Shown piece after piece: positions 1-8,074 of a DNA stretch of 33,945 bases. Under the pieces are notes generated by a model. It was not told where the DNA came from, did not search any database, and worked only from the letters and a program-made list of their open reading frames with translations. Numbering within the stretch: position 1 is the stretch's first letter; each line of letters opens with the position of its first letter. This DNA comes from a bacterium (GTDB lineage Bacteria; Hydrothermota; UBA3073; JACQXS01): contig JAUWHX010000026.1 in assembly GCA_030605695.1 (NCBI GenBank), forward strand, positions 1 through 33,945. Direction: 5' to 3'. The position numbers were made by a program, and so were the translations under genes.

Positions 1-1
1 T

Positions 2-84
2 TGGGCAGAGCGGGATTTGAACCCGCATCCCTTTTGAGGACTAGATCCTAAATCTAGCGCGTATGCCAATTCCGCCACCTGCCC
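2..84 (-). tRNA. tRNA-Leu (anticodon UAG)
   Basis: The minus strand folds as a complete class II tRNA. The 7-bp acceptor stem begins GGGCAGG and closes with a G-U pair. The anticodon stem CTAGA/TCTAG carries the loop TTTAGGA, giving anticodon TAG (reads CUA leucine). There is a short extra arm, and the T arm is GCGGG-TTCAAAT-CCCGC. The discriminator base is A, as expected for leucine tRNAs. The next base is A, so the 3' CCA is not encoded and must be added by a nucleotidyltransferase. The tRNA lies 57 bp past the stop of the dehydrogenase gene and has its own promoter. Confidence 0.95.
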
Positions 85-96
85 TTTCATATTCTG

Positions 97-125
97 TATT
101 TAATAGTATAAATATCTATTGTCAA
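97..125 (-). promoter_or_regulatory. Predicted promoter of tRNA-Leu
   Basis: On the minus strand a perfect -35 box TTGACA (120-125) is followed after 17 bp by TAAATA (97-102), 13 bases before the first tRNA base. The -35 box is strong and the -10 box is weak. The position fits a short tRNA leader. Confidence 0.45.
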
Positions 126-141
126 GGATAAAGAAGAAAAT

Positions 142-1167
142 TTATTTGTGTGGCTCAATGATTACTTTTATTGATTCCTTGGCTTGTGCAACAAGATTAA
201 ATCCCAACCCTGCATCCTTTATGCCAAAACGGTGTGTTATCATTTCACGAACTCTTACCTTGCGAGTCCTGATAAGCTCTATTGACTCTTTAATATCCGG
301 CTCAACAGCCGCATAAGTGGATACAAGAGTTACGCCTTTGTTCCAAAGCTCAAATAAGGGAAAAGGAACCTCAATATCCGGTGCAGGTGGTGCAAAAAAC
401 AAAATAGTTCCTGCTCGGTCAACAGAGGAAAGCCCTTGAGCGATGGCTTCAAGAGACGATGTGCAAATTATCACCTTGTCAGCAAACTTCCCATCATTAG
501 CTTCTTGCACTCTCATAGGCATATCTTCTTTTGCATTTATTACAGTATCTGCACCAAACTTCTTTGCTGCATTAAGTCTGTACTCATTTATATCGGTAGC
601 AATCACTCGTTCTGCTTCAAGCACACGAGCAAGTTGGATATGTAAGAGCCCAGAAATCCCACTCCCTATTACAAGAACCACATCATCTTTCTTGATTCCT
701 GCTATTCTTTGCCCACGAACCACACATCCGAGTGGCTCTACAAATGTTCCTTCTTCAAAAGATACCTCATCGGGCAGGAGATAAACACCTCGCTCAACAT
801 TTATTTTTGGTACTCTTATATATTCAGCAAATCCTCCGGGGTCAAAGTTTGTTGAGTGTAAGGTATCGCATAAAGTATGATGACCAGCAAGACAGTAATG
901 ACATTCATTACAAGGGACATGATGAGACACAAAAACTCTATCTCCGATTTTGTATTTTTTAACATCCTTTCCAACTTCAACAATTTCACCTGCAATTTCA
1001 TGTCCCAATACCCGAGGAGCTTTTTTAATCCTATACCATTCCATTACATCGGAGCCACAAATCCCACTTGCTATTACCTTTACCAATAGTTCATCAGGAC
1101 CAATTTTTGGAACAGGCAACTCCTCTAATCTTACATCCTTATTGTTATAATACATTGCTACTCGCAT
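142..1167 (-). CDS. Zinc-dependent medium-chain dehydrogenase (polyol/threonine dehydrogenase type)
   Basis: A 341-residue cytoplasmic NAD(P)-dependent alcohol/polyol dehydrogenase of the MDR superfamily. Catalytic zinc ligands are visible as C37 (GICGSD), H56-E57 in the zinc-ADH signature GHEIAGEIVEVG, and E144 (FVEPLGC). The structural zinc is held by C86, C89, C92 and C100. The Rossmann motif GSGISG is at 168-173. Length is normal for the family. The start is supported by AGGAGA eight bases upstream of ATG. It is the last gene of a leftward operon, 10 bp after the GNAT gene and downstream of an LsrF-like aldolase, which suggests joint work on a sugar or polyol phosphate derivative. The exact substrate (sorbitol, threonine, galactitol phosphate) cannot be told from the sequence alone. 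Confidence 0.9.
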   Translation of the reverse strand: MRVAMYYNNKDVRLEELPVPKIGPDELLVKVIASGICGSDVMEWYRIKKAPRVLGHEIAGEIVEVGKDVKKYKIGDRVFVSHHVPCNECHYCLAGHHTLCDTLHSTNFDPGGFAEYIRVPKINVERGVYLLPDEVSFEEGTFVEPLGCVVRGQRIAGIKKDDVVLVIGSGISGLLHIQLARVLEAERVIATDINEYRLNAAKKFGADTVINAKEDMPMRVQEANDGKFADKVIICTSSLEAIAQGLSSVDRAGTILFFAPPAPDIEVPFPLFELWNKGVTLVSTYAAVEPDIKESIELIRTRKVRVREMITHRFGIKDAGLGFNLVAQAKESIKVIIEPHK

Positions 1168-1177
1168 AATATTTCTC

Positions 1178-1702
1178 CTATGTGAAGTTGGTTTGTTTTG
1201 GTTTCTTTGTGGATTTTTTTATTAGCCTCTTTGCCATGCGCATCTCCAATGGCAAGTATTCCATGCGGTGAAACAAAGCCTTTGCACGCTCATTTCCAGC
1301 CCAAACCAGTAGTTCAAGTGTAGAAAAACCTTTTTGGGATGCCCACTCCTCTATTGATTCCAGAAGGGCTTTACCGATACCAGCACCACGGAACCTTTCA
1401 CTGACTCCAAGATATTGTATTGTAAGATATGGAGCCTTTAACAAATCGTCAGTGTGGTTCTCAACAATACCCATCACAAAACCCACAACCTCTTTATCTT
1501 GTTCAGCCACGAGTATGGTTGTTTCATTGTCCTCAAGGGCTTTTGCGAAGAATTCCTCATTTACTCCAATCTCTACTGGTGACTTCAATGTTTCACCAAA
1601 TCCCTCCGGAGCGATTTGTCGCATAAATTCGGTCATTTCAGCATCAAGGACAGCAAGTAAGTGCACATCTTTAACTTCAGCAAAACGAATTGAAAAAGTC
1701 AT
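1178..1702 (-). CDS. GNAT-family N-acetyltransferase
   Basis: A 174-residue GNAT acetyltransferase. The family transfers an acetyl group from acetyl-CoA to an amine. The acetyl-CoA binding motif A is seen as YLGVSERFRGAGIGKALLE (R/Q-x-x-G-x-G/A type, RGAGIG), preceded by a strand VVGFVMGIV and followed by the family's typical LLVWAGNERAKALFHRMEY ending. An ATG 15 bases further upstream (1717) is in frame but overlaps the ribosome binding site GGAAGGAG; the ATG at 1702 sits 5 bases after that site and is the better start. It is the middle gene of the aldolase-acetyltransferase-dehydrogenase operon (32 bp and 10 bp gaps). The substrate is not known. The C-terminus is lysine-rich. Confidence 0.88.
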   Translation of the reverse strand: MTFSIRFAEVKDVHLLAVLDAEMTEFMRQIAPEGFGETLKSPVEIGVNEEFFAKALEDNETTILVAEQDKEVVGFVMGIVENHTDDLLKAPYLTIQYLGVSERFRGAGIGKALLESIEEWASQKGFSTLELLVWAGNERAKALFHRMEYLPLEMRMAKRLIKKSTKKPKQTNFT

Positions 1703-1734
1703 TAAGTCTCCTTCCACAGAGTTCTATGAATCTG

Positions 1735-2532
1735 TTATTTGTTCTTTCTCTTAGTGCTTTTCAGACTATTAAATAGCTCAAATGCTTCGTCAACGGATGT
1801 GTTTTCGTGGACTATTTTGCGAACTGATTGAATCATTGCCATCGGATGCTCTGATTGAAAGATGTTTCTTCCCATATCCACACCACAGGCACCTTTATGA
1901 ATAGCATTGAAGGCAAGCTCGAGTGCCTCACGTTCAGCAATCTTCTTGCCACCTGCAATCACTATAGGCACAGGACAACTCTCTACGACCTTTTCAAATC
2001 CCTCACAATAATAGGTTTTTACAAAATGAGCACCAAGCTCTGCGGCAATACGAGAAGCTAAACTAAGATACCGAGCACCTCGTGTCATCTCTTTGCCTAC
2101 CGCCGTGACTGCCAGAACAGGAATCCCATATTTCTCACCTTCATTTACCAACTTTGAAAGGTTGATAAGTGTCTGATGCTCATACTCACTGCCCACATAA
2201 ATAGAAAGAGCCATTGCTGATACATTAAGGCGAATGGCTTCCTCTATGCTTACAGCAATTCCTTCATTAGAAAGGTCTTTTCCGACAATACTATTTCCGC
2301 CAGATACTCTGAGAACAATTGGTATGTCTGTATCTGCGGGTATTGAGGTGCGTAAAATTCCACGAGTAAGCATCAATGAGTCAGCATAAGGAATAAGCGG
2401 AGTAACCGTTTTTGCAGGCACTTCTAATCCTGATAAAGGTCCGAGAAAGTAGCCATGGTCAACAGCAAGCATTACTGTATGTCCATCTGATTTAATTATT
2501 CTTGATAACCGATTTTTTAATCCCCAATTCAT
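1735..2532 (-). CDS. lsrF: LsrF-like class I aldolase/thiolase (DhnA/DeoC/LacD superfamily)
   Basis: A 265-residue protein closely resembling E. coli LsrF, the thiolase that cleaves phospho-AI-2 degradation product 3-hydroxy-5-phosphonooxypentane-2,4-dione. Recognisable blocks from memory are WGLKNRLSRI, AVDHGYFLGP (catalytic Asp 25), the Schiff-base lysine K172 in VKTYYCEGFE, CPVPIVIAGGKK and GVDMGRNIFQ. Residues before the E. coli WG block (about 30) are absent here. The start is backed by AAAGGAGG before ATG. It is the first gene of a three-gene operon. None of the other lsr genes (transporter, LsrK, LsrG, LsrR) is in the window, so the in vivo substrate may be another ketose phosphate; homologs are often annotated as fructose-bisphosphate aldolase. 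Confidence 0.8.
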   Translation of the reverse strand: MNWGLKNRLSRIIKSDGHTVMLAVDHGYFLGPLSGLEVPAKTVTPLIPYADSLMLTRGILRTSIPADTDIPIVLRVSGGNSIVGKDLSNEGIAVSIEEAIRLNVSAMALSIYVGSEYEHQTLINLSKLVNEGEKYGIPVLAVTAVGKEMTRGARYLSLASRIAAELGAHFVKTYYCEGFEKVVESCPVPIVIAGGKKIAEREALELAFNAIHKGACGVDMGRNIFQSEHPMAMIQSVRKIVHENTSVDEAFELFNSLKSTKRKNK

Positions 2533-2549
2533 TTTGCCTCCTTTTTATG

Positions 2550-2577
2550 ATTTTATCCTGATTTTTACTGAAGTCAA
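2550..2577 (-). promoter_or_regulatory. Predicted promoter of the lsrF-GNAT-dehydrogenase operon
   Basis: The minus strand has TTGACT (2572-2577), a 16-bp spacer and TAAAAT (2550-2555), ending 17 bp before the lsrF start codon. The spacing allows a short leader that contains the GGAGG ribosome binding site. Confidence 0.6.
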
Positions 2578-2620
2578 GAAGTTTTTCTAACCACAGAAAA
2601 CACAAAGGTAATTCAAAGAA

Positions 2621-2643
2621 TCGTGAATCGTAAATCGTGAATC
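2621..2643. repeat. Intergenic heptanucleotide repeat
   Basis: Three copies of a 7-bp unit (tcgtgaa, tcgtaaa, tcgtgaa) in the murI-lsrF gap. The same heptamer is found in frame inside genes at 15143-15177 and 18260-18294. Confidence 0.75.
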
Positions 2644-2656
2644 TTGTAATCTGCTT

Positions 2657-3454
2657 TTATAGAGTTGTTCGGGTATAAGAAATTTGATGTCCGAGGAATC
2701 TTTTGCTGAGCTGGCTGAATCCTCTCGGGATGTCAGAAAAGTAAAAAGCGTGATTCGGGTTGGTGGTTCGTGTTCGTGGAGGAGGAATCTCCATACTACC
2801 TAAAATATCTTTAACTTCAAGGGCAACTGAGCTGGCTGAGTCTATAATCTTTACTCCCTTTCCCATAACCTCTTGAATCTTATCTTTTATAATAGGATAA
2901 TGCGTGCAACCCAAAATCAAAGTATCTACATTCTTTTTCTTTAACCCAAGCAAATAACCTTCTAAAACAAGTCTCGTGACCTCATAATTACCTCTTTCCT
3001 CTTCTATAATTGGAACAAGCAAAGGGCAACTTTTTGAATAGACTTTTATATCCCGATTTATCCTGTGAATTGCAAATCTGTATGCAGAACTCTCTATGGT
3101 GGCGCGAGTTCCAATTACACCTATTATATTGTTTCTTGTTGTGCGAATTGCCTCACGAACTCCCGGCTCTATCACTCCAACAATAGGCAAAGAGTATTTA
3201 TTCTTAAGCCATTCAAGTGAAGTGGATGAAACTGTATTGCAAGCTACAACTATAAGTTTTACATCTTTTTTGAGCAAGAATTTAACAATCTGGTCAGAGA
3301 AATCTTTAATTGTGGAAGTGGATTTTCCTCCGTAAGGAACTCTTGCGGTATCACCAAAGTAAATTACTCGTTCCTCTGGCAAAGTCCTCAGAAGCTCACG
3401 AGCTACTGTAAGTCCTCCAATCCCTGAATCAAATACACCAATACTTTTAGCCAT
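2657..3454 (-). CDS. murI: Glutamate racemase MurI
   Basis: A 265-residue cofactor-independent glutamate racemase that makes D-glutamate for peptidoglycan. Family motifs are the N-terminal GVFDSGIGGLTV with the catalytic-region Asp9-Ser10, ACNT with catalytic C72, and GCTHYP with catalytic C183; GVIEPG and DSASS are also present. Length is normal. The variable stretch before the last helix, PPPRTRTTNPNH, is encoded by a degenerate 7-bp repeat (2754-2780), an in-frame expansion in a housekeeping enzyme. The gene lies 20 bp behind a secreted glycosidase gene and is probably co-transcribed with the secreted-protein operon as its last member, an odd place for murI. The start ATG follows GGAGT by about ten bases. 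Confidence 0.95.
   Translation of the reverse strand: MAKSIGVFDSGIGGLTVARELLRTLPEERVIYFGDTARVPYGGKSTSTIKDFSDQIVKFLLKKDVKLIVVACNTVSSTSLEWLKNKYSLPIVGVIEPGVREAIRTTRNNIIGVIGTRATIESSAYRFAIHRINRDIKVYSKSCPLLVPIIEEERGNYEVTRLVLEGYLLGLKKKNVDTLILGCTHYPIIKDKIQEVMGKGVKIIDSASSVALEVKDILGSMEIPPPRTRTTNPNHAFYFSDIPRGFSQLSKRFLGHQISYTRTTL
2754..2780. repeat. Heptamer-like repeat inside murI
   Basis: A run close to period 7 (ttcgggt, tggtggt, tcgtgt, tcgtgga) within the coding sequence of murI. It encodes the proline/threonine/arginine linker just before the C-terminal helix. Confidence 0.55.
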
Positions 3455-3473
3455 AGATAAGATACTCCATTTT

Positions 3474-5795
3474 TTACTTCAGCAAAATAAACTTCTTGAC
3501 TTGTAAAAGTTCACTTCCAATCTTCAGTCTGCAGAAATAAACTCCACAAGGAAAGTCTTTTGCGTTCCAGTCAATCGTATATTCACCGGATTGCTTTAAT
3601 CCTTTAGCAAGCGTATTTATTTTTTGACCACAGATGTTGTATATAGCCAAATCAATTTTTGCTAATTGAGGAATATTGTATATTATATTAGTTATAGCAT
3701 TAAAAGGATTTGGATGCACCACCAGTTTTACATTTTGCACTTTGCATTTTGCATTTTCATCAACTCCTACTTCTTTCTTGTAGAATGTCTCAAGTTTCAA
3801 ATAGTCTGCATAATTTGTAAATGGGTGCTTGTTCGTGGTAAAAACGCGCAGTTTTATCTGATTGTCTCCTGAAATATAATCTCCTACATTATGGATTATA
3901 CCATCCTCCTGAGTAAAATCCTGTGGGCCTATTATTCTCCAGCCAATGAGGTCCCATTCCGAGCTCGAGTAGTTCCAAATGTATAAGTAATTAAAAGTGC
4001 TATCCTCTGACGAATGCCCATTACAAGTTATCCAAATTCTTTTTATGCTATCTCTCGGCTCATCCACATTGTAATAAGTATAAAAGTCTGTGCAATACTC
4101 AATCCACCACTTTGAGTCTATCACAAGATACTGCCCATCATCAGCAGAAAGGGAGTTTTTGTCTCCACTCACTATGGTTCCATAAACTATGCTCAAGGAG
4201 TCACACAAATACTCAGAAGCACAAAGCAGATTCCAGTATGCTCTCAATGCTAACATAAATTCATCAAGCTTTACAAATTTGAGCTCCCCGGGATGTAAAT
4301 TATTTAGTCTTTCCATTATTATACGAATGGAGTCAACATTAAAACAAAAAAGATGAGCACCTGAACACAAGAATAACGGTCTTTCGTTAAAGCTATTAGC
4401 TACACTATCTAACACAGCAACTGCACTATCTATTGTCCCTGTTGCAATTGGTGCAGGAATAACCCAAGGGATATTATTAGAGACTCTGAAATTGCCGGTA
4501 TTTATCCAGCCAAGCTCAGTACCAGTATAACCTTGTGTAAAGCCAAGAAAATTATTTAGTGTTGATGTATATGCAGAAATAATCTCTTCATCCATCCTAA
4601 ATCCATTTATAAGGGCAAGAGCTTTTAGGTCGCACTCATCCATCCTTGATTTTGATTGATTCAAATATTGGCCCAGCAAAGGAAAATCAGTAGGATAGAT
4701 ATAGCCCAAACCAAAGCCTGCAATAAAATAGTCATTATCGGTTTTCGTCTCATAATAATGTTGATAAATTCCAGGGCAATGATTTCTAAACACTGGCTCA
4801 AAATACCAGTTTAATGGAATACTCCCACGCATTGGGTCATCCCATGCATTATAAAATCTATTTTGCATCATGTCGCCACCGCCATCTATCATAGTAAATG
4901 TACAGTATATTTTTGTTGTATCTAATGACACTGTATCACAATGTAGTTGATGATAAACAGTGTCGGCAGGCATTTTTGAATGCACAGAATAATTGACTGC
5001 GTCATACCTTTCGTGCAAAAGCATAAGATTATATTTTGATGCAAGATGAACATGCCATGCCTCATAAACCGGGTTAATGTACACTTCAGGCCAGCCAAGC
5101 ACAATACCAAATGGATTCATCTGCTCGTAATAGGTTTTAAGTAATTCATACTCTTCCGTATCATCAGGATTGGGTGAAAGGTCAACCACGCAGGCGCGAT
5201 TTTCAATAACATAATCTTTCTGTGGATGACCACATTCCCACAACCACCAGTGAATAGTCATCATAGCAATCATATCTGTATTACAATAGGGAAAAAGGCT
5301 GTCTCTTTGCCAAGTATATGCTTCTATTTGGTCAGTCCACATACCCCTCAAATCCCTGAGTTCAGATATTCCGAGGCTATCAAGTTTATTTATATAGTCA
5401 GGATGAGCGACAATGGCACTATCTATTCCAGCCATTGTGAAAGCAATATTTATAGAATGGCGAAAATTAGTGTCATAGAGGATATATCCTTTTACATTAT
5501 TTCTATATTTGCTTAGTGCAGAATCCAAAGAGACAGTATCGCAAGCAATCCAGCCCTTATATTGATAGTAATCAAGCCACCTTTCTGATGGAGTTAAAAG
5601 AAGTGGAGTTATATTGTGCCAAATATCTTCCCAGATTATATAGAGACACGCAGAATCACGATTCACATTACCTTGAAGACTTAATGCCAACAATCTCTCC
5701 TTTTCGGGTGTATTCTTGAGGTCAATAACATCAAGATGTATCCCATAAACTGATACCGACCACAAAAGTATCAAAAAGTTAATGCATTTTCTCAT
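3474..5795 (-). CDS. Secreted GxGYxYP-family putative glycoside hydrolase with sorting tail
   Basis: A 773-residue exported protein. The signal peptide MRKCINFLILLWSVSVYG is followed by a large domain holding the family-naming motif GLGYIYP at residues 362-368 (GxGYxYP). This matches the GxGYxYP putative glycosidase family, whose activity is predicted from fold and gut-bacterial context rather than well characterised. The N-terminal part (about 30-270) fits the family's N domain. Residues about 690-773 are the T9SS-like sorting domain (HPNPFNA, ICGQKINTL, GVYFCRLKIG, KKFILLK). The linker before PNPF is encoded by a 7-bp repeat (3732-3759). A strong GAGGAGG ribosome site precedes ATG. It follows the GH-A glycosidase gene by 61 bp and leads into murI, so a role in extracellular glycan breakdown is a fair inference. 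Confidence 0.8.
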   Translation of the reverse strand: MRKCINFLILLWSVSVYGIHLDVIDLKNTPEKERLLALSLQGNVNRDSACLYIIWEDIWHNITPLLLTPSERWLDYYQYKGWIACDTVSLDSALSKYRNNVKGYILYDTNFRHSINIAFTMAGIDSAIVAHPDYINKLDSLGISELRDLRGMWTDQIEAYTWQRDSLFPYCNTDMIAMMTIHWWLWECGHPQKDYVIENRACVVDLSPNPDDTEEYELLKTYYEQMNPFGIVLGWPEVYINPVYEAWHVHLASKYNLMLLHERYDAVNYSVHSKMPADTVYHQLHCDTVSLDTTKIYCTFTMIDGGGDMMQNRFYNAWDDPMRGSIPLNWYFEPVFRNHCPGIYQHYYETKTDNDYFIAGFGLGYIYPTDFPLLGQYLNQSKSRMDECDLKALALINGFRMDEEIISAYTSTLNNFLGFTQGYTGTELGWINTGNFRVSNNIPWVIPAPIATGTIDSAVAVLDSVANSFNERPLFLCSGAHLFCFNVDSIRIIMERLNNLHPGELKFVKLDEFMLALRAYWNLLCASEYLCDSLSIVYGTIVSGDKNSLSADDGQYLVIDSKWWIEYCTDFYTYYNVDEPRDSIKRIWITCNGHSSEDSTFNYLYIWNYSSSEWDLIGWRIIGPQDFTQEDGIIHNVGDYISGDNQIKLRVFTTNKHPFTNYADYLKLETFYKKEVGVDENAKCKVQNVKLVVHPNPFNAITNIIYNIPQLAKIDLAIYNICGQKINTLAKGLKQSGEYTIDWNAKDFPCGVYFCRLKIGSELLQVKKFILLK
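3732..3759. repeat. Heptanucleotide repeat (attttgc type) inside a sorting domain
   Basis: Four 7-bp units (attttgc, actttgc, attttgc, attttca) encoding the linker ENAKCKVQNVKL immediately before the PNPF strand. Similar runs at the same protein position are at 6121-6147 and 11251-11279. Confidence 0.75.
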
Positions 5796-5809
5796 CTCTC
5801 CTCCTCTCG

Positions 5810-5845
5810 CTACTTCAAAAGCGGCGTTTTTTGCTTATGAGAAAC
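5810..5845 (-). pseudogene. Remnant of a sorting-domain tail
   Basis: In the gap between two cargo genes the minus strand reads VSHKQKTPLLK followed by TAG. This resembles the last residues of the cargo at 10976-12925 (FSQTKKLLLFR, stop), and the DNA also matches it (aaaaaacgccgcttttgaag against aaaaaactgctgctttttag). I take it as the end of a lost cargo gene. It is short, so chance is not excluded. Confidence 0.4.
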
Positions 5846-5856
5846 TATTCCTATTT

Positions 5857-8073
5857 TTAGCGAAGCAGAATCAGCTTCTTTGTAATATTGTAATCTCCTG
5901 CTGTGAATTTTATAAAATATACTCCACCTCCAAGCTTCTCGGTATCCCACACTACTTCGTTAATCGTTAATTGTTCATCGTGGATCGGGATTTCCCGAAC
6001 AAGTCTGCCAGAAATATTGTAAATCGTTAATCGTAAATCGTTAACCGCCCGATTTGCGATTAACGAATAACGAATAACGGTTTTTCCTATAGATGGATTA
6101 GGGTATGCTTCTAATTTTACACTTTGAGATTTGAATTTTGCGTTTTCTTCAACTCCTGTATTCCAATTAAGTGCAACGCAATATGGAAAATCGGCTATCG
6201 GCAAACTGTCAAATGTAGTTGAAGTATCACCGACAGAGTAAGTTGGTATATCATTTGCTGAGCCACTCACGAAGTCTATGAGAACAGCAGAAGATACGGT
6301 TGCATCGTTGACCGTAAGGTTCAATAATTTATCTGTATAGTTATCCTTTGCTTCTACGCCGAGCCAATATACTACAAACCGTTTGCCCGTTGTAGTATCC
6401 TCAAAATTAGCGGAAGTAAATTTGTTAAAGGATGTGGAATCTACATTGATATTCTCAAAATGTGATGAGAAATTCTCTGTGTTTTGTACAGTCTCATCGA
6501 AGATGCTACAAATATTCTGAAGGGCGTAATATGACTTTTTGCGAATACAATTTGTGTCAATCTTTACAAGTTTCCATATATCAAACCTTGAGCCATCCCA
6601 ATGAGTTTCTACATACAGTTTATGACTATCTGATTCAAGCTCAAAGAACTTCAGGAATTTGCCCGATGCTGGAACCCACCTGTATTCACTCGTTGAGTAC
6701 CAATTTCCAATACTGAACCACAGGGAATCCAGTGCCGCAACAAAAATACTAATACTATCACCGTTTCCCACGCTTCTTGACCAAAAAGTATACCACCCAT
6801 CTTCTGTCAACTCGAAATCATAGTAAGCATAACCTGAATCTCCCATACCATCTGGTGTCCAGATACAAGAATCTCCTGAAGCGAAAGGGTCATAAACGGT
6901 CTCCATTGGTATGGATATTCCGGTATAGTCTTCGCCCTCTGAAGTAAAAGTATACACATCTTGTGGAGTACAAACCACACCGCAAAATGGAGCTTCACCA
7001 AACTCAAAATCGGTTCGTTCAGAATAGTCACTAACCCAATCAGTCCTTCCCATATTGTTTGTTAGCGAGTGAAAGTCCCAATCAACGGTCCAGGTGGTAA
7101 TCTCTATGCCCTGTTTGAGATTGAGAATATATCTTCTTGCAAGATACTTTGCCTGCGTTGTCTCAGATGAATGCTGAGGATTAAACGGGTCGGGACTCAG
7201 TGGGTCTGGATGAATTGAATCTGAAAGGAAGCAACCTTCAGTATCCCAAATCTCAATGCTATCGCTAAATAATGCAATCGTATCTTTCAGGGCGTTTATT
7301 TCTTCTTCATAAGAGTCATAGGGACTCTCAAATTGAGTATTTGGCTTCCATACCATTAGATTTTGAGGTGCTTCAGGTAGTGTTCTATAAGGGTGTATGC
7401 CTATTTTATCTACATATTCGCTAACACCATTCTCAAGACAGGACTTGATAAATTTAATATCAACAAGTGCCATCCCTCCAAGACAGATAATAGCATCAGA
7501 ATCAATTGTTCTGATAGTGGTTGCCGTTGAACACACAAGAGCAGAGTATTGCACAGGATTTGCCGATGGACACCATGTCTCATCAAGATTTGGCTCATTC
7601 CAGATTTCCCAATGTCTTACTCTATCTTGATACCTTTTTACGACTGTATCTACATAGGCAAGCCAGGCAGAGAAATAGACAGCACTATCTGGTATAGGAG
7701 GAAACCCTTTTGGATTGTATAGAACATTTGGGTCAGATAGAATAAGATAAGGTATAATACTGTGGTCAAGAAGCTGATTTATAATTGTGTCAATAGAAGT
7801 AAAGTCATAGTATCCAACAGAGTCGTGTTCCACATATCCCCACGGCACTCCGAGTCTACACCACTTGACACCAGTTTCAAACATTTTTTCGGTTATATCC
7901 TTACGGATAGGACCTATATCAAGCCAGATAGTATGTATTCCTATACCAGAACCTGCAATCTCCGCGGAATTCCTTGGCTCAAGTTGTCCTCCAGAGATAG
8001 AAGTACATAGCAGAAGAGAAATAATCAAATACCCAATCCGCATCAGGTGGAAAGAGATTTTTTTGTTTAACAC
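5857..8073 (-). CDS. Secreted clan GH-A glycoside hydrolase (GH39-like) with sorting tail
   Basis: A 738-residue exported TIM-barrel glycosidase. The acid/base glutamate is E160 in HWEIWNEPN, and the probable nucleophile is E279 in EIWDTEGCF, the pairing expected for retaining clan GH-A enzymes such as GH39/GH5-like. A jelly-roll-like region (about 400-520) follows, then a sorting domain (YPNPSIGKTVIRYS, NISGRLVREI, GGGVYFIKFT, KKLILLR). I choose the GTG at 8073: it has GAAGG five bases upstream and lies one base after the TGA of the upstream gene, implying translational coupling. An ATG at 8043 gives a cleaner signal peptide (MRIGYLIISLLLCTSISGG) but lacks a ribosome site. Its sorting domain is rich in 7-bp repeats and contains a perfect palindrome at 5985-5998. 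Confidence 0.8.
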   Translation of the reverse strand: MLNKKISFHLMRIGYLIISLLLCTSISGGQLEPRNSAEIAGSGIGIHTIWLDIGPIRKDITEKMFETGVKWCRLGVPWGYVEHDSVGYYDFTSIDTIINQLLDHSIIPYLILSDPNVLYNPKGFPPIPDSAVYFSAWLAYVDTVVKRYQDRVRHWEIWNEPNLDETWCPSANPVQYSALVCSTATTIRTIDSDAIICLGGMALVDIKFIKSCLENGVSEYVDKIGIHPYRTLPEAPQNLMVWKPNTQFESPYDSYEEEINALKDTIALFSDSIEIWDTEGCFLSDSIHPDPLSPDPFNPQHSSETTQAKYLARRYILNLKQGIEITTWTVDWDFHSLTNNMGRTDWVSDYSERTDFEFGEAPFCGVVCTPQDVYTFTSEGEDYTGISIPMETVYDPFASGDSCIWTPDGMGDSGYAYYDFELTEDGWYTFWSRSVGNGDSISIFVAALDSLWFSIGNWYSTSEYRWVPASGKFLKFFELESDSHKLYVETHWDGSRFDIWKLVKIDTNCIRKKSYYALQNICSIFDETVQNTENFSSHFENINVDSTSFNKFTSANFEDTTTGKRFVVYWLGVEAKDNYTDKLLNLTVNDATVSSAVLIDFVSGSANDIPTYSVGDTSTTFDSLPIADFPYCVALNWNTGVEENAKFKSQSVKLEAYPNPSIGKTVIRYSLIANRAVNDLRLTIYNISGRLVREIPIHDEQLTINEVVWDTEKLGGGVYFIKFTAGDYNITKKLILLR
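5957..5990. repeat. Heptanucleotide repeat in the GH-A gene sorting domain (loop after GRLV)
   Basis: Units tcgttaa, tcgttaa, ttgttca, tcgtgga encode the loop IHDEQLTINE after the GRLVREI strand. The run abuts the palindrome TCGGGAttTCCCGA (5985-5998). Confidence 0.75.
6019..6080. repeat. Heptanucleotide repeat in the GH-A gene sorting domain (loop before IYNISGRL)
   Basis: Units tcgttaa/tcgtaaa run to about 6045, and then taacgaa units run in the opposite orientation at 6060-6080. Together they form a partly inverted arrangement. They encode SLIANRAVNDLRLT in the sorting domain. Confidence 0.75.
6121..6147. repeat. Heptamer-like repeat before PNPS in the GH-A gene
   Basis: Degenerate 7-bp units (actttga, gatttga, attttgc, gttttct) encode EENAKFKSQSVKL, the linker before YPNPS. 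Related to 3732-3759 and 11251-11279. Confidence 0.55.
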
Positions 8074-8074
8074 C

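Noticed and set aside
2-84. tRNA-Leu as an integration site for a genomic island
   Set aside because: No integrase, no repeated tRNA 3' end and no phage-like genes in the window.
1735-2532. Complete AI-2 (Lsr) quorum-sensing uptake system
   Set aside because: Only the LsrF-like enzyme is present; no transporter, kinase or regulator genes lie nearby.
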